DNA of 64,000 nt from Stereocaulon alpinum (lineage: Eukaryota > Ascomycota > Lecanoromycetes > Lecanorales > Stereocaulaceae), in the NCBI GenBank assembly GCA_018257865.1, contig JAEUBA010000003.1, positions 434,001 to 498,000 on the forward strand, in the 5' to 3' direction. The position numbers and the translations under genes are program-made. The notes under the pieces are model-generated. The model searched no databases and was not told where the DNA came from. It was given only the letters and a program-made list of their open reading frames with translations. Below are positions 20,861 to 32,007 of the stretch, in pieces; position 1 is the stretch's first letter; each line of letters begins with the position of its first letter.

Positions 20861-22649
20861 ATGAGTAAACCAAACTGGCAAGAGGTTGCAAAGATCGCGC
20901 AAGAATACAGAGATGCCAGCATCCGACGCGTTGAACCATCTGTTCCCGAGGTCCCGGCCGAATTGCCTTCTGATCGGACACAGATCCCAAAGTATCTCCT
21001 TACGACGGAGGAAGTGCTAATAACCGAGACACAACCTGAAGACCTGGTTGCCTCTCTCGCCGCGGGCAAATTTACAAGTACCACAGTGACAACCGCGTTT
21101 TTGCGTAGAGCTGGACTTGCTCAAGCTCTCACAAACTGCCTTACAGAGCTTCTCCCGGAACGAGCTATCGCTAGAGCTAAATCCCTTGACGATTACTACA
21201 AAGAGCATGGGAAACCAATCGGGCCCTTGCATGGCCTTCCCGTTAGCGTCAAAGAGCATCTTGCGATGAAGGGCCTGACGCTCAATGCAGGGTTTGTCAG
21301 CTGGTGGGATAAAAAGGGGGAAGATGACGCTCATGTCCTGAAGATCTTGTGGAACGCAGGCTGCGTCTTCTACGCTCGAACGACCGAACCGCAAACTTTG
21401 ATGCATCTAGAGACATCTAGCAACCTTTATGGCGCCACCACCAATCCATTCAATAGTCGACTTACATCTGGTGGCAGCTCTGGTGGGGAGGGAGCCTTAA
21501 TCGGCATGCGAGGTAGCTGTCTAGGTCTTGGAACGGACATTGGTGGCAGCATCAGAAGTCCCGCTGCAAATTGTGGTGTATACGGTTTGCGGCCAACCAG
21601 TTACAGGATACCAATGGAGGGCATATCGGCCACTATGGGCGGTCAGGAGCAGATTGTTGCGGTACTCGGACCCTTAAGTACGTCGCTTGATGGTGTCAGA
21701 ATTTTTATGAAGACAGTCATCGGCGCAAAGCCCTGGCTAAGGGAACCCTCATTGATTCCGTTCCCATGGAGAGATCAAGAGAGTTGGCTTAGGGCCCCAT
21801 CTAGCTCTGAAAAAATTAGAATTGCGGTCATGTGGGACGACAGAGTTGTTAGACCACATCCCCCGATAACTCGAGCATTGCTGGAAGTGGTAGAGAAGCT
21901 CAGAGAGGTTGAAGGTGTTGAGCTTCTTGAATGGGAGCCACACGCACATGATGAAGCCTGTGTGTAGTCGGCCTTCTCTTTGTTGCCAAGTGGAGCTAAG
22001 TCTTTCCTAGGGGAAATCGTTTCCAGCCTTTATTTCAGCGACGGCGCAAGAGAAGAGAGCGATGCGATCGAAGCCTCAGGCGAACCATGGCGACCACTTT
22101 CAACCTTCATCATTAAGGACAACCCCAATGTGAAGAAACTCTCCGTGGACAATATTTGGCACTGGACACAGAGAAGAGAGGCCTACAGAAGTGCGTACGC
22201 CAAGATATGGAACGACACCGCGACTCGCACTGGAGACACGGGCGACTTGCAGGGTATGGTAGATGTAATTCTGTGCCCGGTAGGCCCAGGTGCCGCACCT
22301 CCTCTTGACTGTGCTCGATACTGGGGATATACGAGCCAATGGAACGTTCTGGACTATCCGGCACTAATATTTCCGGTCACAAAAGTTGACCTTGGGGTGG
22401 ACAGAGTCGACAACGATTACAAGCCAATGAATGAGAATGATAGGTACAATCACGAACTGTGGCAATCAGGACCGGAAAAGTACAAAGATGCTCCTGTTTC
22501 TTTACAGCTCGTTGGACGAAGATATGAGGACGAGAAGGTAAGGGCTTTACACAATCCATTAGTATGAGGAAGCTGACGAGGGAAAGGTGGTCGAGGCTCT
22601 GGATTTCATCAAGGAAAGAATTGGCCTACCATTTGCCAACTTCGTGTGA
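20861..22649 (+). CDS. Amidase signature family enzyme, fungal acetamidase type
   Basis: Three exons (20861-21959, 22011-22537, 22587-22649) give 562 residues, typical for the AmdS-like group. The enzyme hydrolyses carboxamides to acid and ammonia. The catalytic Ser-cisSer-Lys triad is visible: Lys in LPVSVKEHLAMKG (about 130), the cis-Ser in SGGSSGGEGAL (about 206) and the nucleophilic Ser in LGTDIGGSIRSPA (about 230). The apparent stop at 21965 lies in a 51-nt intron whose removal yields HDEAWEIVSSLYF, a family block. The last exon restores VVEALDFIKERIGLPF. The context ccaccATGag supports the start. There is no targeting signal, so it is likely cytosolic. Nitrogen control is suggested by upstream GATA motifs. 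Confidence 0.88.
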
Positions 22650-23502
22650 GAGAAGCTCTGAAGGAGGTCGTAAGTATTAGATTGAGGCGACTACTGTGCG
22701 CTTGGGGGTTTCATCAGAGGACTAAGACGGGATTTATGCCGACTGTTGTTGTCTGCCATAGCTCCAGCAGAGCACATAAAGGTGGCATTGGCGGTTCAAC
22801 GCTGAGAGGCTTCATATCTCATATAGTCCGTAAAGCCGCACCTGCCACCTAAAATGATGACTTGTCTGAATTTCTCTTCCATTTCCCCAGATCCGCAAAA
22901 CGTGTGAGGAGACATACAATTAGGCAAAGAGGCACGTGAGGGATTGCTCTTTATCAAACGGGCCGCGAGGTGCCGCAAGGCATGCAATATGGCGTCAGCT
23001 TACGTAGAATTGGACCCTCTTACGGAATTCAATGAGGCGCAGGAGTTTTAATCACCTCTACCTTAGTTTTCTCTTCCAACTCTTCGATAAATTGCCAGGA
23101 CTATATCCGACATCTATATATGGCAGATCAGCAATTCTTCATCTACGCGTCGGTAGGGGATCTGTCGTGCCGAGCCAGTGGCCGCCACGATGAGCCCTGC
23201 CGACCTTGCCGGTCGGGAGATTTGCCAAGTGATCCAACGCAAAGGATGGGGCCGTGTCACGATCCTTTGGCATGCAACGGCATCATTATCCGTTGTATGC
23301 TCCAGTTGGTGTCTTCGTAGGGACCGGCCAGATGATAACATCCTATGAGAGCATGTTTCGTACTGTGGCAGTGTAAAGAAGTCTGCCACGATCGCCTGCA
23401 AGACTTGAGACGTCAGGGAAGTGCCTAGTTCTACAGAAAACCGGCTTGGCCGCCAGTCCTATAAACAGCTTCTTCGCGCTTGCTGGCTATTTTCTACCAA
23501 AC
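22650..23502. other. Intergenic, nothing convincing
   Basis: No supported frame is present. The right part contains the phospholipase B promoter. Confidence 0.4.
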
Positions 23503-25518
23503 ATGTATCTCAAGACTTTCTCCTCGAGCTCGTTGGCTCTGATTCTGAATTTGACTGCCTCTGTCTACGGTAAGTAACACGAGAAAGCGCCTGCAGACTT
23601 ATGCTGAACAGATTTAGGGTCCTTTCATGTGTCTAGAGAAGCGTCACTGGAAGCCAATTCTGCCGTTGCATTAGCAGAGCTCCAGGACAGAGCATTCCCA
23701 AATGCGCCAGATGGCTATACTCCGAAAGGCGGCAACTGCCCATCCACGCGACCAACCATCCGCAGCGCAGATACGCTCTCAAACAATGAAACATCATGGT
23801 TGGAAAAGAGGCGGAACAACACTGTGGCTCCAATGCGAGAGTTGTTGGGAAGATTGAACATCAATGGCTTTGACGCTGCGTCCTACATTTCCAACCACAC
23901 AAACAATGCAAGCGCTTTACCCAACATTGCTATAGCGTCGAGTGGGGGAGGATACCGAGCTTGTCTCACCGGTGGAGGAGCTATTCAGGCATTCGATAGC
24001 CGGGAAGTGAATGCTACCAATACTGGTCATCTCGGCGGACTACTACAGTCCGCAACGTATGTGGCTGGGCTTTCAGGTAGTAGTTGGCTTGTTGGAAGCA
24101 TCTTTGTCAACAACTACACAACCATCTCTGGTCTTTTGGATACCAATTCTGGTTCAGTTTGGGAATTTGGAAATTCTATCTTCGAAGGACCAGTAACCAG
24201 TAAATTCCAGATATTCAGTTCTGCGGAATATTTCGATAACATCTACAAGGAAGTTGGGGCCAAGGCGGACGCAGGCTTTCATACTTCCATTACAGATTAC
24301 TGGGGCAGAGCATTATCCTACCAGCTGGTAAACGCAAGTGATGGTGGGCCCGCCTATACATGGTCGTCCATACAGTTGCAAGACAGCTTCGCAAACGCCG
24401 ATTCGCCTATGCCGATAGTGATCGCGGATGCACGTGCTCCTGGCGAGCTGCTGATACCTGGCAACACCACAATCTACGAATTTAATCCTTTCGAATTTGG
24501 GACTTGGGATCCAACGACTTACGGCTTTGCTCCTCTTGAATATATAGGATCGAATTTCTCTGGTGGTGTCCTTGCTGACAATGAGCAATGTGTACGTGGA
24601 TTCGACAACGTTGGATGTGTAATGGGGACTTCTTCCACTTTATTCAATCAATTCCTTCTGCGAGTCAACACAACCTCCATCCCAGGAGTCGCGAAAACTT
24701 TCGTTGAAAAGATTCTTGGCGCTTTTGGCCAAGACAACAACGATATCGCAGACTATACGCCGAATCCATTCTACGGTTATCACAATACTACTTCGAATAT
24801 TGCCCAGTCAAGAACACTCTCACTCGTTGATGGTGGTGAGGATCTCGAGAACATACCTCTCCATCCACTCATCCAACCAAATCGACATGTAGATGTCATC
24901 TTCGCCATCGATGCCTCGGCCGATACCAACAATTATTGGCCCAATGGCACATCTCTTGTTGCTACCTACCAGCGCAGTCTCGACTCCGGCGGAAATCTTG
25001 CAAATGGAACAAACTTCCCTGCGGTTCCAGATACGAATACTTTCGTGAATCTGGGATTGAACACGCGTCCTACCTTCTTTGGGTGCAACTCCTCAAACAC
25101 AACGAATATTACGCCTCTGATCGTCTACCTGCCAAATGCCCCCTATGTCTATCAAAGCAACGTATCCACGTTCCAGCCTAGCTACAACACCAGCGAGAGG
25201 AACGACATCGTCCTGAATGGATACAACGTTGCTACAATGGGCAATGGCTCTACTGACAATACATGGGGTACGTGTGTCGGTTGTGCGATTCTTAGCCGGA
25301 GCTTGGAAAGGACGAATACGCCCGTTCCGGACGTCTGCAAACAATGCTTCCAGCACTTCTGCTGGGATGGTACGGTGAACAGTACGAATGTTTCCGCAGG
25401 ATATGAACCGCCATATAAGATAGGGTCCATAAATAAGAGTGACGCTATGCGAGTGAGGTATGCTTTCCCAGTCTTAGCTGGGTGTCTGGCAATAGTGGTG
25501 GCATCGATGGTTCTGTAG
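23503..25518 (+). CDS. Lysophospholipase / phospholipase B, secreted and GPI-anchored
   Basis: Two exons (23503-23569, 23618-25518) give 655 residues. The first exon holds the signal peptide (SSSLALILNLTASVYG). The enzyme removes acyl chains from phospholipids and lysophospholipids at the cell surface. Family landmarks of the cPLA2/PLB catalytic domain are IAIASSGGGYRA, the nucleophile motif GLSGSSWLVG and the Asp-bearing LVDGGEDLENIPLHPLI. Many N-glycosylation sequons (NxS/T) are present, as expected for fungal PLB. A C-terminal Cys-rich part (TCVGCAILSRS, CKQCFQHFCW) is followed by a hydrophobic tail (VLAGCLAIVVASMVL) fitting a GPI attachment signal. Length and layout match the fungal Plb family well. 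Confidence 0.9.
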
Positions 25519-25799
25519 GCATCTGCCTTGTACACTGACTTGCTTTCAGCCATGTCTATGACATATACATATATTTTGTGAGTACATATTGGTTTGGTCA
25601 ACGTAGCGCTTTTACTACAGTCGATTGTAAATATATGCATTTGTTAAGAAGTGTTTGGAATAGTCGTCATTGAGAGTTGGCATATTACGCGACGTCTTCG
25701 TTCCTTGGATTATCCCTGAGCTATTTCGGAATCCTCTCTTTTCATATAGCACAAGGGAAACCATGACTGTCTAATTTGAAGTTTAAGGTAAAGAGTCGT

Positions 25800-26080
25800 A
25801 CAGCCGCCCCTGCCCTCATCTCACGGACTGACATGGACGCTTGCAAGGCTTCTGACCGCCATGAATCAGACAGTCTCCAAGACTCGCGTCCAGCCCACAT
25901 ACCGTTGACAAGACTAGCACCAAAAGTCCAACGAGGGAGTGGTTATACGCGCAGCGGCTCCACACCCACGGGGTCGATGTACACGATCTTAAAGTACCTA
26001 AGACATTGGGCCTGTTGGGCGTTATCAAGCGTCTCTGCGATCCCCCCCAGCTTAAGAGCTACACCAATCTTTATTCACTG
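25800..26080 (-). pseudogene. Possible decayed coding fragment
   Basis: One minus-strand frame reads as plausible protein (for example QCLRYFKIVYIDPVGVEPLR, then PLPRWTFGASLVNGMWAG) but is interrupted by a TAA between these blocks and by TGA/TAA codons upstream. Stops of this kind can arise from C-to-T change of CAA or CGA codons. No family was recognised. The TAA could also be a true stop of an unassembled gene. Confidence 0.3.
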
Positions 26081-26814
26081 TTGTTAACGGGATAGGATAC
26101 GGCCATTATGTTCACAAGTACCAGCAGAACGTTGGAAGACGACTTGGCTGCGACATGGAGCTTTGTCACCGCTTATCGACACGAATACAACATATACTGT
26201 TTGAAAGCGTACGGAACATCGAGCCTACAGATGCAACGCATATGAAATGTATCGAATCTTGCTGTGTCTTGAGGAGTGTGGCATTGGTTATTTCAGAATG
26301 ATCTGATTGCTTGCCTGCAGTGGACTAAACCTGCCTGCAATGTAACCTATTAACAAGAGGTAACAAGGCTCCGTTACACCAGCACTCTGCGAATCGGAAA
26401 GGCGCGCAAGCCGTTGTTGCGGTTCCCACCACATCAAGGACGAGAACATTCTACACTACCCCGAAAGGACCTCGCAGCGCGGAGCCTGTAGTCGCCCTAC
26501 GAGCCTCCCAGTGCCCCAACTAGGTGCTAACCATGCTCTAGGGCCTTGCTTAGGGACGCCCCCCAACCGCCGGAAGGAATGTGCAATTTCTCCAGTTCTC
26601 AACGTGCCTGCCTTGCAAGCGCGTTCTGCTGCCAAGCATACAAGTTATTAGCCGGCTAATATTCGGGACTAATGCAGCCACTTCATGCGACTCTTTTACA
26701 GAATCTCTCACAATCAGATGTTTCACAAAACAGAGGATTCAATTCCGATAGAGTCAGTAATTCGATCCTTGACGACTATAGATGAATACGATATCGTAAG
26801 GAACATGCCCTTGA

Positions 26815-27216
26815 CTATGGCATAATCAAGGTATGGACGAGTAATTCTTGTAATTCTTTGATTGATATACCATGATGCATGTAGTGATGAAACTCAATGT
26901 CGGACAAAGATAAGGGTTTTAGAATACGGACTCCGAAATGTGGGTACCCATCTAAAAGGGCAGGGGTGTTGCGGTCCTTGCAAGCTTCGAGAGATTCAAT
27001 GTTAACACAAACACCAAGAAAACAGGATGAAGCACGTGGACACCTCTGTGGGCTCTCAACACCCCAATCTCTCTTCTTCACCCTGTCCTTGCTGTGGTTG
27101 TTCGCAGCAGTATGTCTGGCCAAGCATGTTCCATTCTCCTTGGACATGCAGACACCAGCTCGGCCTTTGTATCTCGGATATGACTTCCATCCCACCACAA
27201 TTTTTTCCATCGGCAT
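26815..27216 (-). CDS. Weak candidate ORF, about 133 codons
   Basis: An ATG-started frame whose last 45 residues look ordered (HFGVRILKPLSLSDIEFHHY and onward). There is no domain, and the first half is Cys/Arg-rich and less convincing. It might be a terminal exon. Confidence 0.2.
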   Translation of the reverse strand: MPMEKIVVGWKSYPRYKGRAGVCMSKENGTCLARHTAANNHSKDRVKKRDWGVESPQRCPRASSCFLGVCVNIESLEACKDRNTPALLDGYPHFGVRILKPLSLSDIEFHHYMHHGISIKELQELLVHTLIMP

Positions 27217-28041
27217 CTACCGCTCGGTTCTCTTCGCTCGAAAGCAACATCGAGCACGTGACTGTTCGCCGCTGTGGGATGGGCATTAGCCCCCAACTGG
27301 CTACATCACCGGGTACATGCTTGCATAGAACCACTCCCTCGGAACCACGCCGTCCCCTTTCCCTAAAAGCAACGTCACCCCTTCCCATTCCGACCTCACC
27401 AAGGCTGCACAAACCCCCACTACCCCCACTCAAGGCCAACCCAAGGGCAAGACAAGCGAAGCCACATCAAGCCATCGTGTTATCATCCCACGCAAAAACG
27501 CCGACTGGGTGGGTACCTTATGCATCACACGCGCTGGTCAGGGACCGGGACCTTTGGTGCCCGACAAGCTGGTCTGTGCGTGTGGCTTTCTCGAGAGCAC
27601 GGTCCAGTTTGAGACCGGGTTTTGTTTTTCTTTCTGCTTTTTTGGTGTGTGGCAGATCGGTGATGAGAGCACGTGTGTGCCCGTATTGTGACGATTGTTG
27701 CAGGATTCGGAGCGTTCACCAGTCTCTAGTTTCCCAATTGAGTACCTGGAGCCCGAGGCTTTTGACGATGGCGATGTGGCAGTCGGGAGAGCCGACACGA
27801 GGTTTTCTCAATGTGGATGTTGTAGACGAGGCAAATTTCCAGGCATATCAATCCATCTACTTCGTGTTCACGATGGAGCGTATTACAGATTATCACAGTA
27901 AGCCCCTGTGCATATGTACCAAGATCAGTCACCCAGATAACCTACTCAAGCCATTAACTATTATCTTCCCTCCCACTCACAAACCCACCACCGCCACTAA
28001 CCGGCATCCAGTAAAAACATTCCCATACCAATTGCGCATCG

Positions 28042-28124
28042 TCACCCCCACGCCCACCCATAACTTACCATTGCTTATTTAGGGTTTTACCCCCACCCAC
28101 AACTTGCCACTGCTGATTCAGGGT
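28042..28124. repeat. Diverged tandem duplication of about 38 bp
   Basis: Two adjacent copies (about 28049-28086 and 28087-28124) share a C-rich start, then aactt-cc-a-tgct-att-aggg. Most differences between them are C/T or G/A. Confidence 0.6.
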
Positions 28125-28971
28125 CACCCCCACCCCACCCCCTCGCCCGCCGCAGGGTAGTACCGCAGGGGCAGCGCAGGTAGGTCGCCGCAGATTCCCC
28201 GAGCCCGCCCTTAGTTATGTAACATTTCCCACCCACCCCCCGCCCAAACCCACCTCTAGCCGCTCTCCCCTAAAAAGCAAATCTGCACCCACACTCATCT
28301 GCCAAAAAAACCCGCCTCCACAAAAAAAAGCTACTACCTCACCACCACCACTCGCTAACGCTAACGCTTCCAGCCTAGCTCGCTGCATCCTGCAGAAACG
28401 CGCATGCATGGCGTCATCTGTCGGTCGGGCACCTGCATTTGGGGCGCGTGCGCCGTCGTCGTGTGTGTGGTTCGGTGGGTTTTCTTTTCGTTTGTCGGTA
28501 CGGCGGGTGGTTTGCATCACCACTTACTGCTGGGCTGGGCTGGGCCTCGCCAGGGTCTACCGACCGCATCGCATCGCATCGCTCCACCGCCGCAGCACTG
28601 CGTCACCGAATGTATTACTGTTGCGATCATCAGGGGCTCGAGGGTGTGTGATTGATTGTGGGCAGATGTAGTGCGGGTTCTGCTTGTCATTCATTTTACT
28701 TGCATATCGGTCGATTTTGTTGGTCGCGCACAACACGTACTCTAGCTTACTACGTACCTGTACTTGTCATGATTGCGTTTGTCAGAAACGTGCCGAATAG
28801 GGTAATACGCCACGACTCTTGCAAGCCACGTCCTATGTTATCTGCCTCGTAGCCACACATGAAAATAATAAGACCGAGAAAGTAAGACCGGCCAGATCTC
28901 TTCCGTCACTTCCCCATGTAACCTACACCATAACCGAAACCACATCGCACCAATTGAAGCGGTGAGTCCAC

Positions 28972-29016
28972 TGCGTGCGTGCGTGCGTGCGTGCGTTGCG
29001 TTGCGTTGCGTTGCGT
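28972..29016. repeat. Compound microsatellite (TGCG)n-(TTGCG)n
   Basis: About six TGCG units pass directly into about four TTGCG units, so the period changes from 4 to 5. Confidence 0.9.
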
Positions 29017-30066
29017 GGGGGCCATCACCTCTCTCTCAATTGCTTCACCTTTTTCAAAAACCTCACAACCACGTAGCAAAAAACAAATTTGCGTGATGAG
29101 CTGGCGCAAGCTGCTCCCCTTGCCACTGCTGCTGCTGCTGAGCAATGAGGTACTAGCTATACAAGCGAAAATGTTGGATTGTCATTGTTCAGGCAGTGTT
29201 GCATGCAGGACGCGTTATGCGTGCAGGGGGGACGTCGCAAGGGCGCCTAAAAGTTCATTAGGAGATCGACGGCCGCTTTTGACCGCTACTTACATGGTCA
29301 TCATGCAAGACATAGAGCTACCACAAGGGGGGGAGGGGGGGCTGAGGAATTAGGCGGCGTGTTAGTGCATTTGGCACGTGTCCCGTGTCTGTTGGAGATG
29401 TGCTGGCAAAATTTTTGAGTGTTTTTTGTTGGCTTGGCAGTGTAAATCTTTTTAGATGAACGCGGTTTTCCTTGGAGATAGCAAGCCGTCTTATCTGGTG
29501 CTGTTGCAGTGGATACACCGCTTCGGGACGGTTTTGTGGAAAAAAGGAATTGTTTCTTTCGGGTGTCAAGCCTCTCTTTCTGTGGCGGTGAGTGGCTTTG
29601 ACACCCTTTTGCGGTATGGAAGCGCTTTGTCTGGTCTCTATGACCACAGGCCTTGTGAGGGCAATGCAAAACAATGTCTATATACACACGCGCCTGATAA
29701 ATACAAATCCCAATCTAGCTCGCAACCGTTCTGGGAGTAGTTTGTAGGTACTGAGTCTAGGTGTTCAATCTGTTTCCAAGTAAACGATATCTGAAAGCAA
29801 AATTCCCCCCAGGTATATCTGCAAAACTAAACGATGACCGCCCACCCAAGAAGGTGCAATGCAGTAGAGTAGTCGAAATGACGCTGCACGCTGGAACGCT
29901 GAGAATGCCAACCACGGGGTATCTTTACTGCAGGAATTATAAGAAAGAAGGGAATGACAACGAATAATCGCTCGCTAAAGCGCTAAAGGATCGACTTTGA
30001 AATGTGGGGACATAGGAAGTAGGGCTGTCAATATATACATCGCTTGAGGGATGCTGAAAAGTCGAA

Positions 30067-31623
30067 TTATCGAGGTGCGGAGGGGTCGTAGTGGCCAGTC
30101 TTGAGGGGAAGAGGCTCTTGGAGACGGCCTCTATTGCCAACTTGGCTGTGCTCGGACATGCCTGTCAATGATCTCTCAAATTGAGGCATTGGCTGTTGTG
30201 GGAGTTCGGGTGCTTGAGGTGCTGGACCTGTGGGTGGGACGTAGGTGCTTGTGCGGCGACGTGTGTTCCTGCTACCATTGCGGTTCCCACTTTCTGGACT
30301 TTGGTATTGCACGTTTCCCAAACCCATCGCTCCTCCAAAAGAGGCATGTCGCCTTTGCCTCGGTGAGATAGGCCGTGGTAAAAGATGAGCATGACCCGGA
30401 TTGCGAGTAGCCATTTCACGAAAATAGTCCCTCTCCCTCCGATAATGTTCTCTCTCCTCTTCCATTTCTCGTATCTGCTGCTCCAGCTTTGCAATATTCT
30501 GAGAAGTTTCCCGCTCCTTTTCCTTTCGACGTTGACGGAAACGATGGGAGGCCGTGGCATTTCGCTTGCGTTTCTCGTCAGCGACTTTTGAGGCAGCTTG
30601 CACGTCAACAGGTACCTGTATGGGACCGTTTTCGGTGTCGAGGGTCATTATTTGATAGCTGCCCGTTCCTGCTGAGCTGCTTGATGGGGTATCGAACTTC
30701 ATGTGTGGCATGGAAGCTGGGCCTGCGGCCGTGAAGGGATTGGTGAAGAAAGACTGTGGTTGACCAGTGAGAGAGGGCGGTGCTGTTGCAGGAGGCGTTC
30801 GACTCAGGTGGCTGTACGATGAGTACTGAGTGCTGGGGCTATCACTCATGGATGCTGCTGGGTACGGTCCTGTTGTCACCCCACCTGTCCGCTCCAACTG
30901 GACTTGCGATCGACTGTATCCGTGTGAAGATGAATCCAAGCTTTCTCGGCGACCAGAAGGCGATTGCCGGGGTGGCAAGGACGAGCCATACGTATCACTC
31001 GAGATGGAGGTCACTCGTGCCATTTCTGGCAAGCTGTGGTTTGGTGGTCCTCCCATACCAGTATGTTCTCGAGATTGCACGAATGGCGATTGTTTGACAT
31101 CTATTGTTGCACTCGGGTTGCCCATAGTGATGGGACTGGGAGCGTATGTGGAGGGCGATCGAGGAGTCAAATGACCCAAAGGTTGCGGATATACGCTCCT
31201 TAAGGGAGGCGTGATGCTGGGAAGCGAAATATTGGAGCTGATCATGGAGGGTGCAGGCAAAGGGGGCGTTGCTGAAGGGGGCACTGTTGAATATGACGCA
31301 GACCCTGAAGACCCCAAGTGGTCACCATTTCGTCGTCGATTTTGCGCGTTTGCAGCATCTCCACTTGTGGTAGGATTGAGCAAATTCTGGACACCAATAG
31401 GACGCGATGATCGCAAGTCTGGAGGTGTAGATGATTGTGGCGGTGGTCGTGCTGACGCGTTGGGCGTCGGAGAAGGATTTGAGACCGCTTCTTGGGATAC
31501 TGAAGACAAATCGGTGCTTTGGATGGGAGGCAGAGCTCTAGAACCGAGAGGAGGAAGCCGTTTCGATCTATCATCGTGTTGATAGCTGGACGAAGGGCGC
31601 GATGCAGCAGGACCCTGCGACAT
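30067..31623 (-). CDS. bZIP transcription factor
   Basis: From the first in-frame ATG (31623) the protein has 518 residues; open sequence continues to about 32007, so the true start may lie in an upstream exon. Most of the protein is disordered and Ser/Pro/Gln-rich. The bZIP lies in the C-terminal third: basic region KRKRNATASHRFRQRRKEKE (the N-x7-R core Asn-Ala-Thr-Ala-Ser-His-Arg-Phe-Arg), followed by a coiled coil (IAKLEQQIREMEEEREHY). The block ENGPIQVPVDVQAASKVADE just before the basic region is characteristic of one fungal bZIP subgroup. The protein binds DNA as a dimer in the nucleus; target genes are unknown. The gene has a very long upstream region. Confidence 0.82.
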   Translation of the reverse strand: MSQGPAASRPSSSYQHDDRSKRLPPLGSRALPPIQSTDLSSVSQEAVSNPSPTPNASARPPPQSSTPPDLRSSRPIGVQNLLNPTTSGDAANAQNRRRNGDHLGSSGSASYSTVPPSATPPLPAPSMISSNISLPSITPPLRSVYPQPLGHLTPRSPSTYAPSPITMGNPSATIDVKQSPFVQSREHTGMGGPPNHSLPEMARVTSISSDTYGSSLPPRQSPSGRRESLDSSSHGYSRSQVQLERTGGVTTGPYPAASMSDSPSTQYSSYSHLSRTPPATAPPSLTGQPQSFFTNPFTAAGPASMPHMKFDTPSSSSAGTGSYQIMTLDTENGPIQVPVDVQAASKVADEKRKRNATASHRFRQRRKEKERETSQNIAKLEQQIREMEEEREHYRRERDYFREMATRNPGHAHLLPRPISPRQRRHASFGGAMGLGNVQYQSPESGNRNGSRNTRRRTSTYVPPTGPAPQAPELPQQPMPQFERSLTGMSEHSQVGNRGRLQEPLPLKTGHYDPSAPR

Positions 31624-32007
31624 ATAGGCCTTGTCCTGGGAAAATCGGTTCTCTTGACCAGCGTGGCATTGATAGTTGTTTACTTTCGAGTCTTGGTAAG
31701 TATGTCTGTAGGACAAAGACGGTCGGGACTGACTGTAAGGTCTCGAGATGAGTTCAGGGTAGTTTTCTTCGAGTTCCGCAAGAGAGTAGGGCGGACCTCG
31801 GAAAGGGAAGGCGGACTGGTGTGGTGATAGGACCTCCACGGCGGCGGTTATGGGGACGAATGAAGTCCCAGCATTCGAAAATAGGGTGATGACTGGGTTG
31901 TCGGGCTCGTTCGAGCGGAATAAAGAAATATATACTAGGAGAGAATTACAACGTTTACGCACAGCGTGACGAAGACATAGGTGAGCACGTGCGAGGTGTA
32001 TGGACAA

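Larger units (their letters stand above)
25519..30066. other. Gene-poor 4.5-kb block with simple-sequence tracts
   Basis: No complete gene can be supported. A 351-codon plus-strand frame at 27027-28082 has no motif and a Cys/Ser/Pro-rich composition. A short part of it near 27790-27895 (FLNVDVVDEANFQAYQSIYF) looks protein-like and ends at a GTAAGC donor. A minus-strand frame at 26815-27216 ends with protein-like sequence (IEFHHYMHHGISIKELQELL). A minus-strand fragment at 25800-26080 may be a decayed coding exon. C-rich tracts, a small tandem duplication and a microsatellite fill 28.0-29.0 kb. Confidence 0.4.

Noticed and set aside
21960..22010. Apparent stop and frame break in the amidase gene
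   Set aside because: Removing a 51-nt GT-AG intron restores the conserved HDEAWEIVSSLYF block, so the gene is intact.
27027..28082. 351-codon plus-strand frame
   Set aside because: No domain, biased composition and no good start. It spans C-rich simple sequence and looks like a chance frame, although one short internal piece may be an exon.
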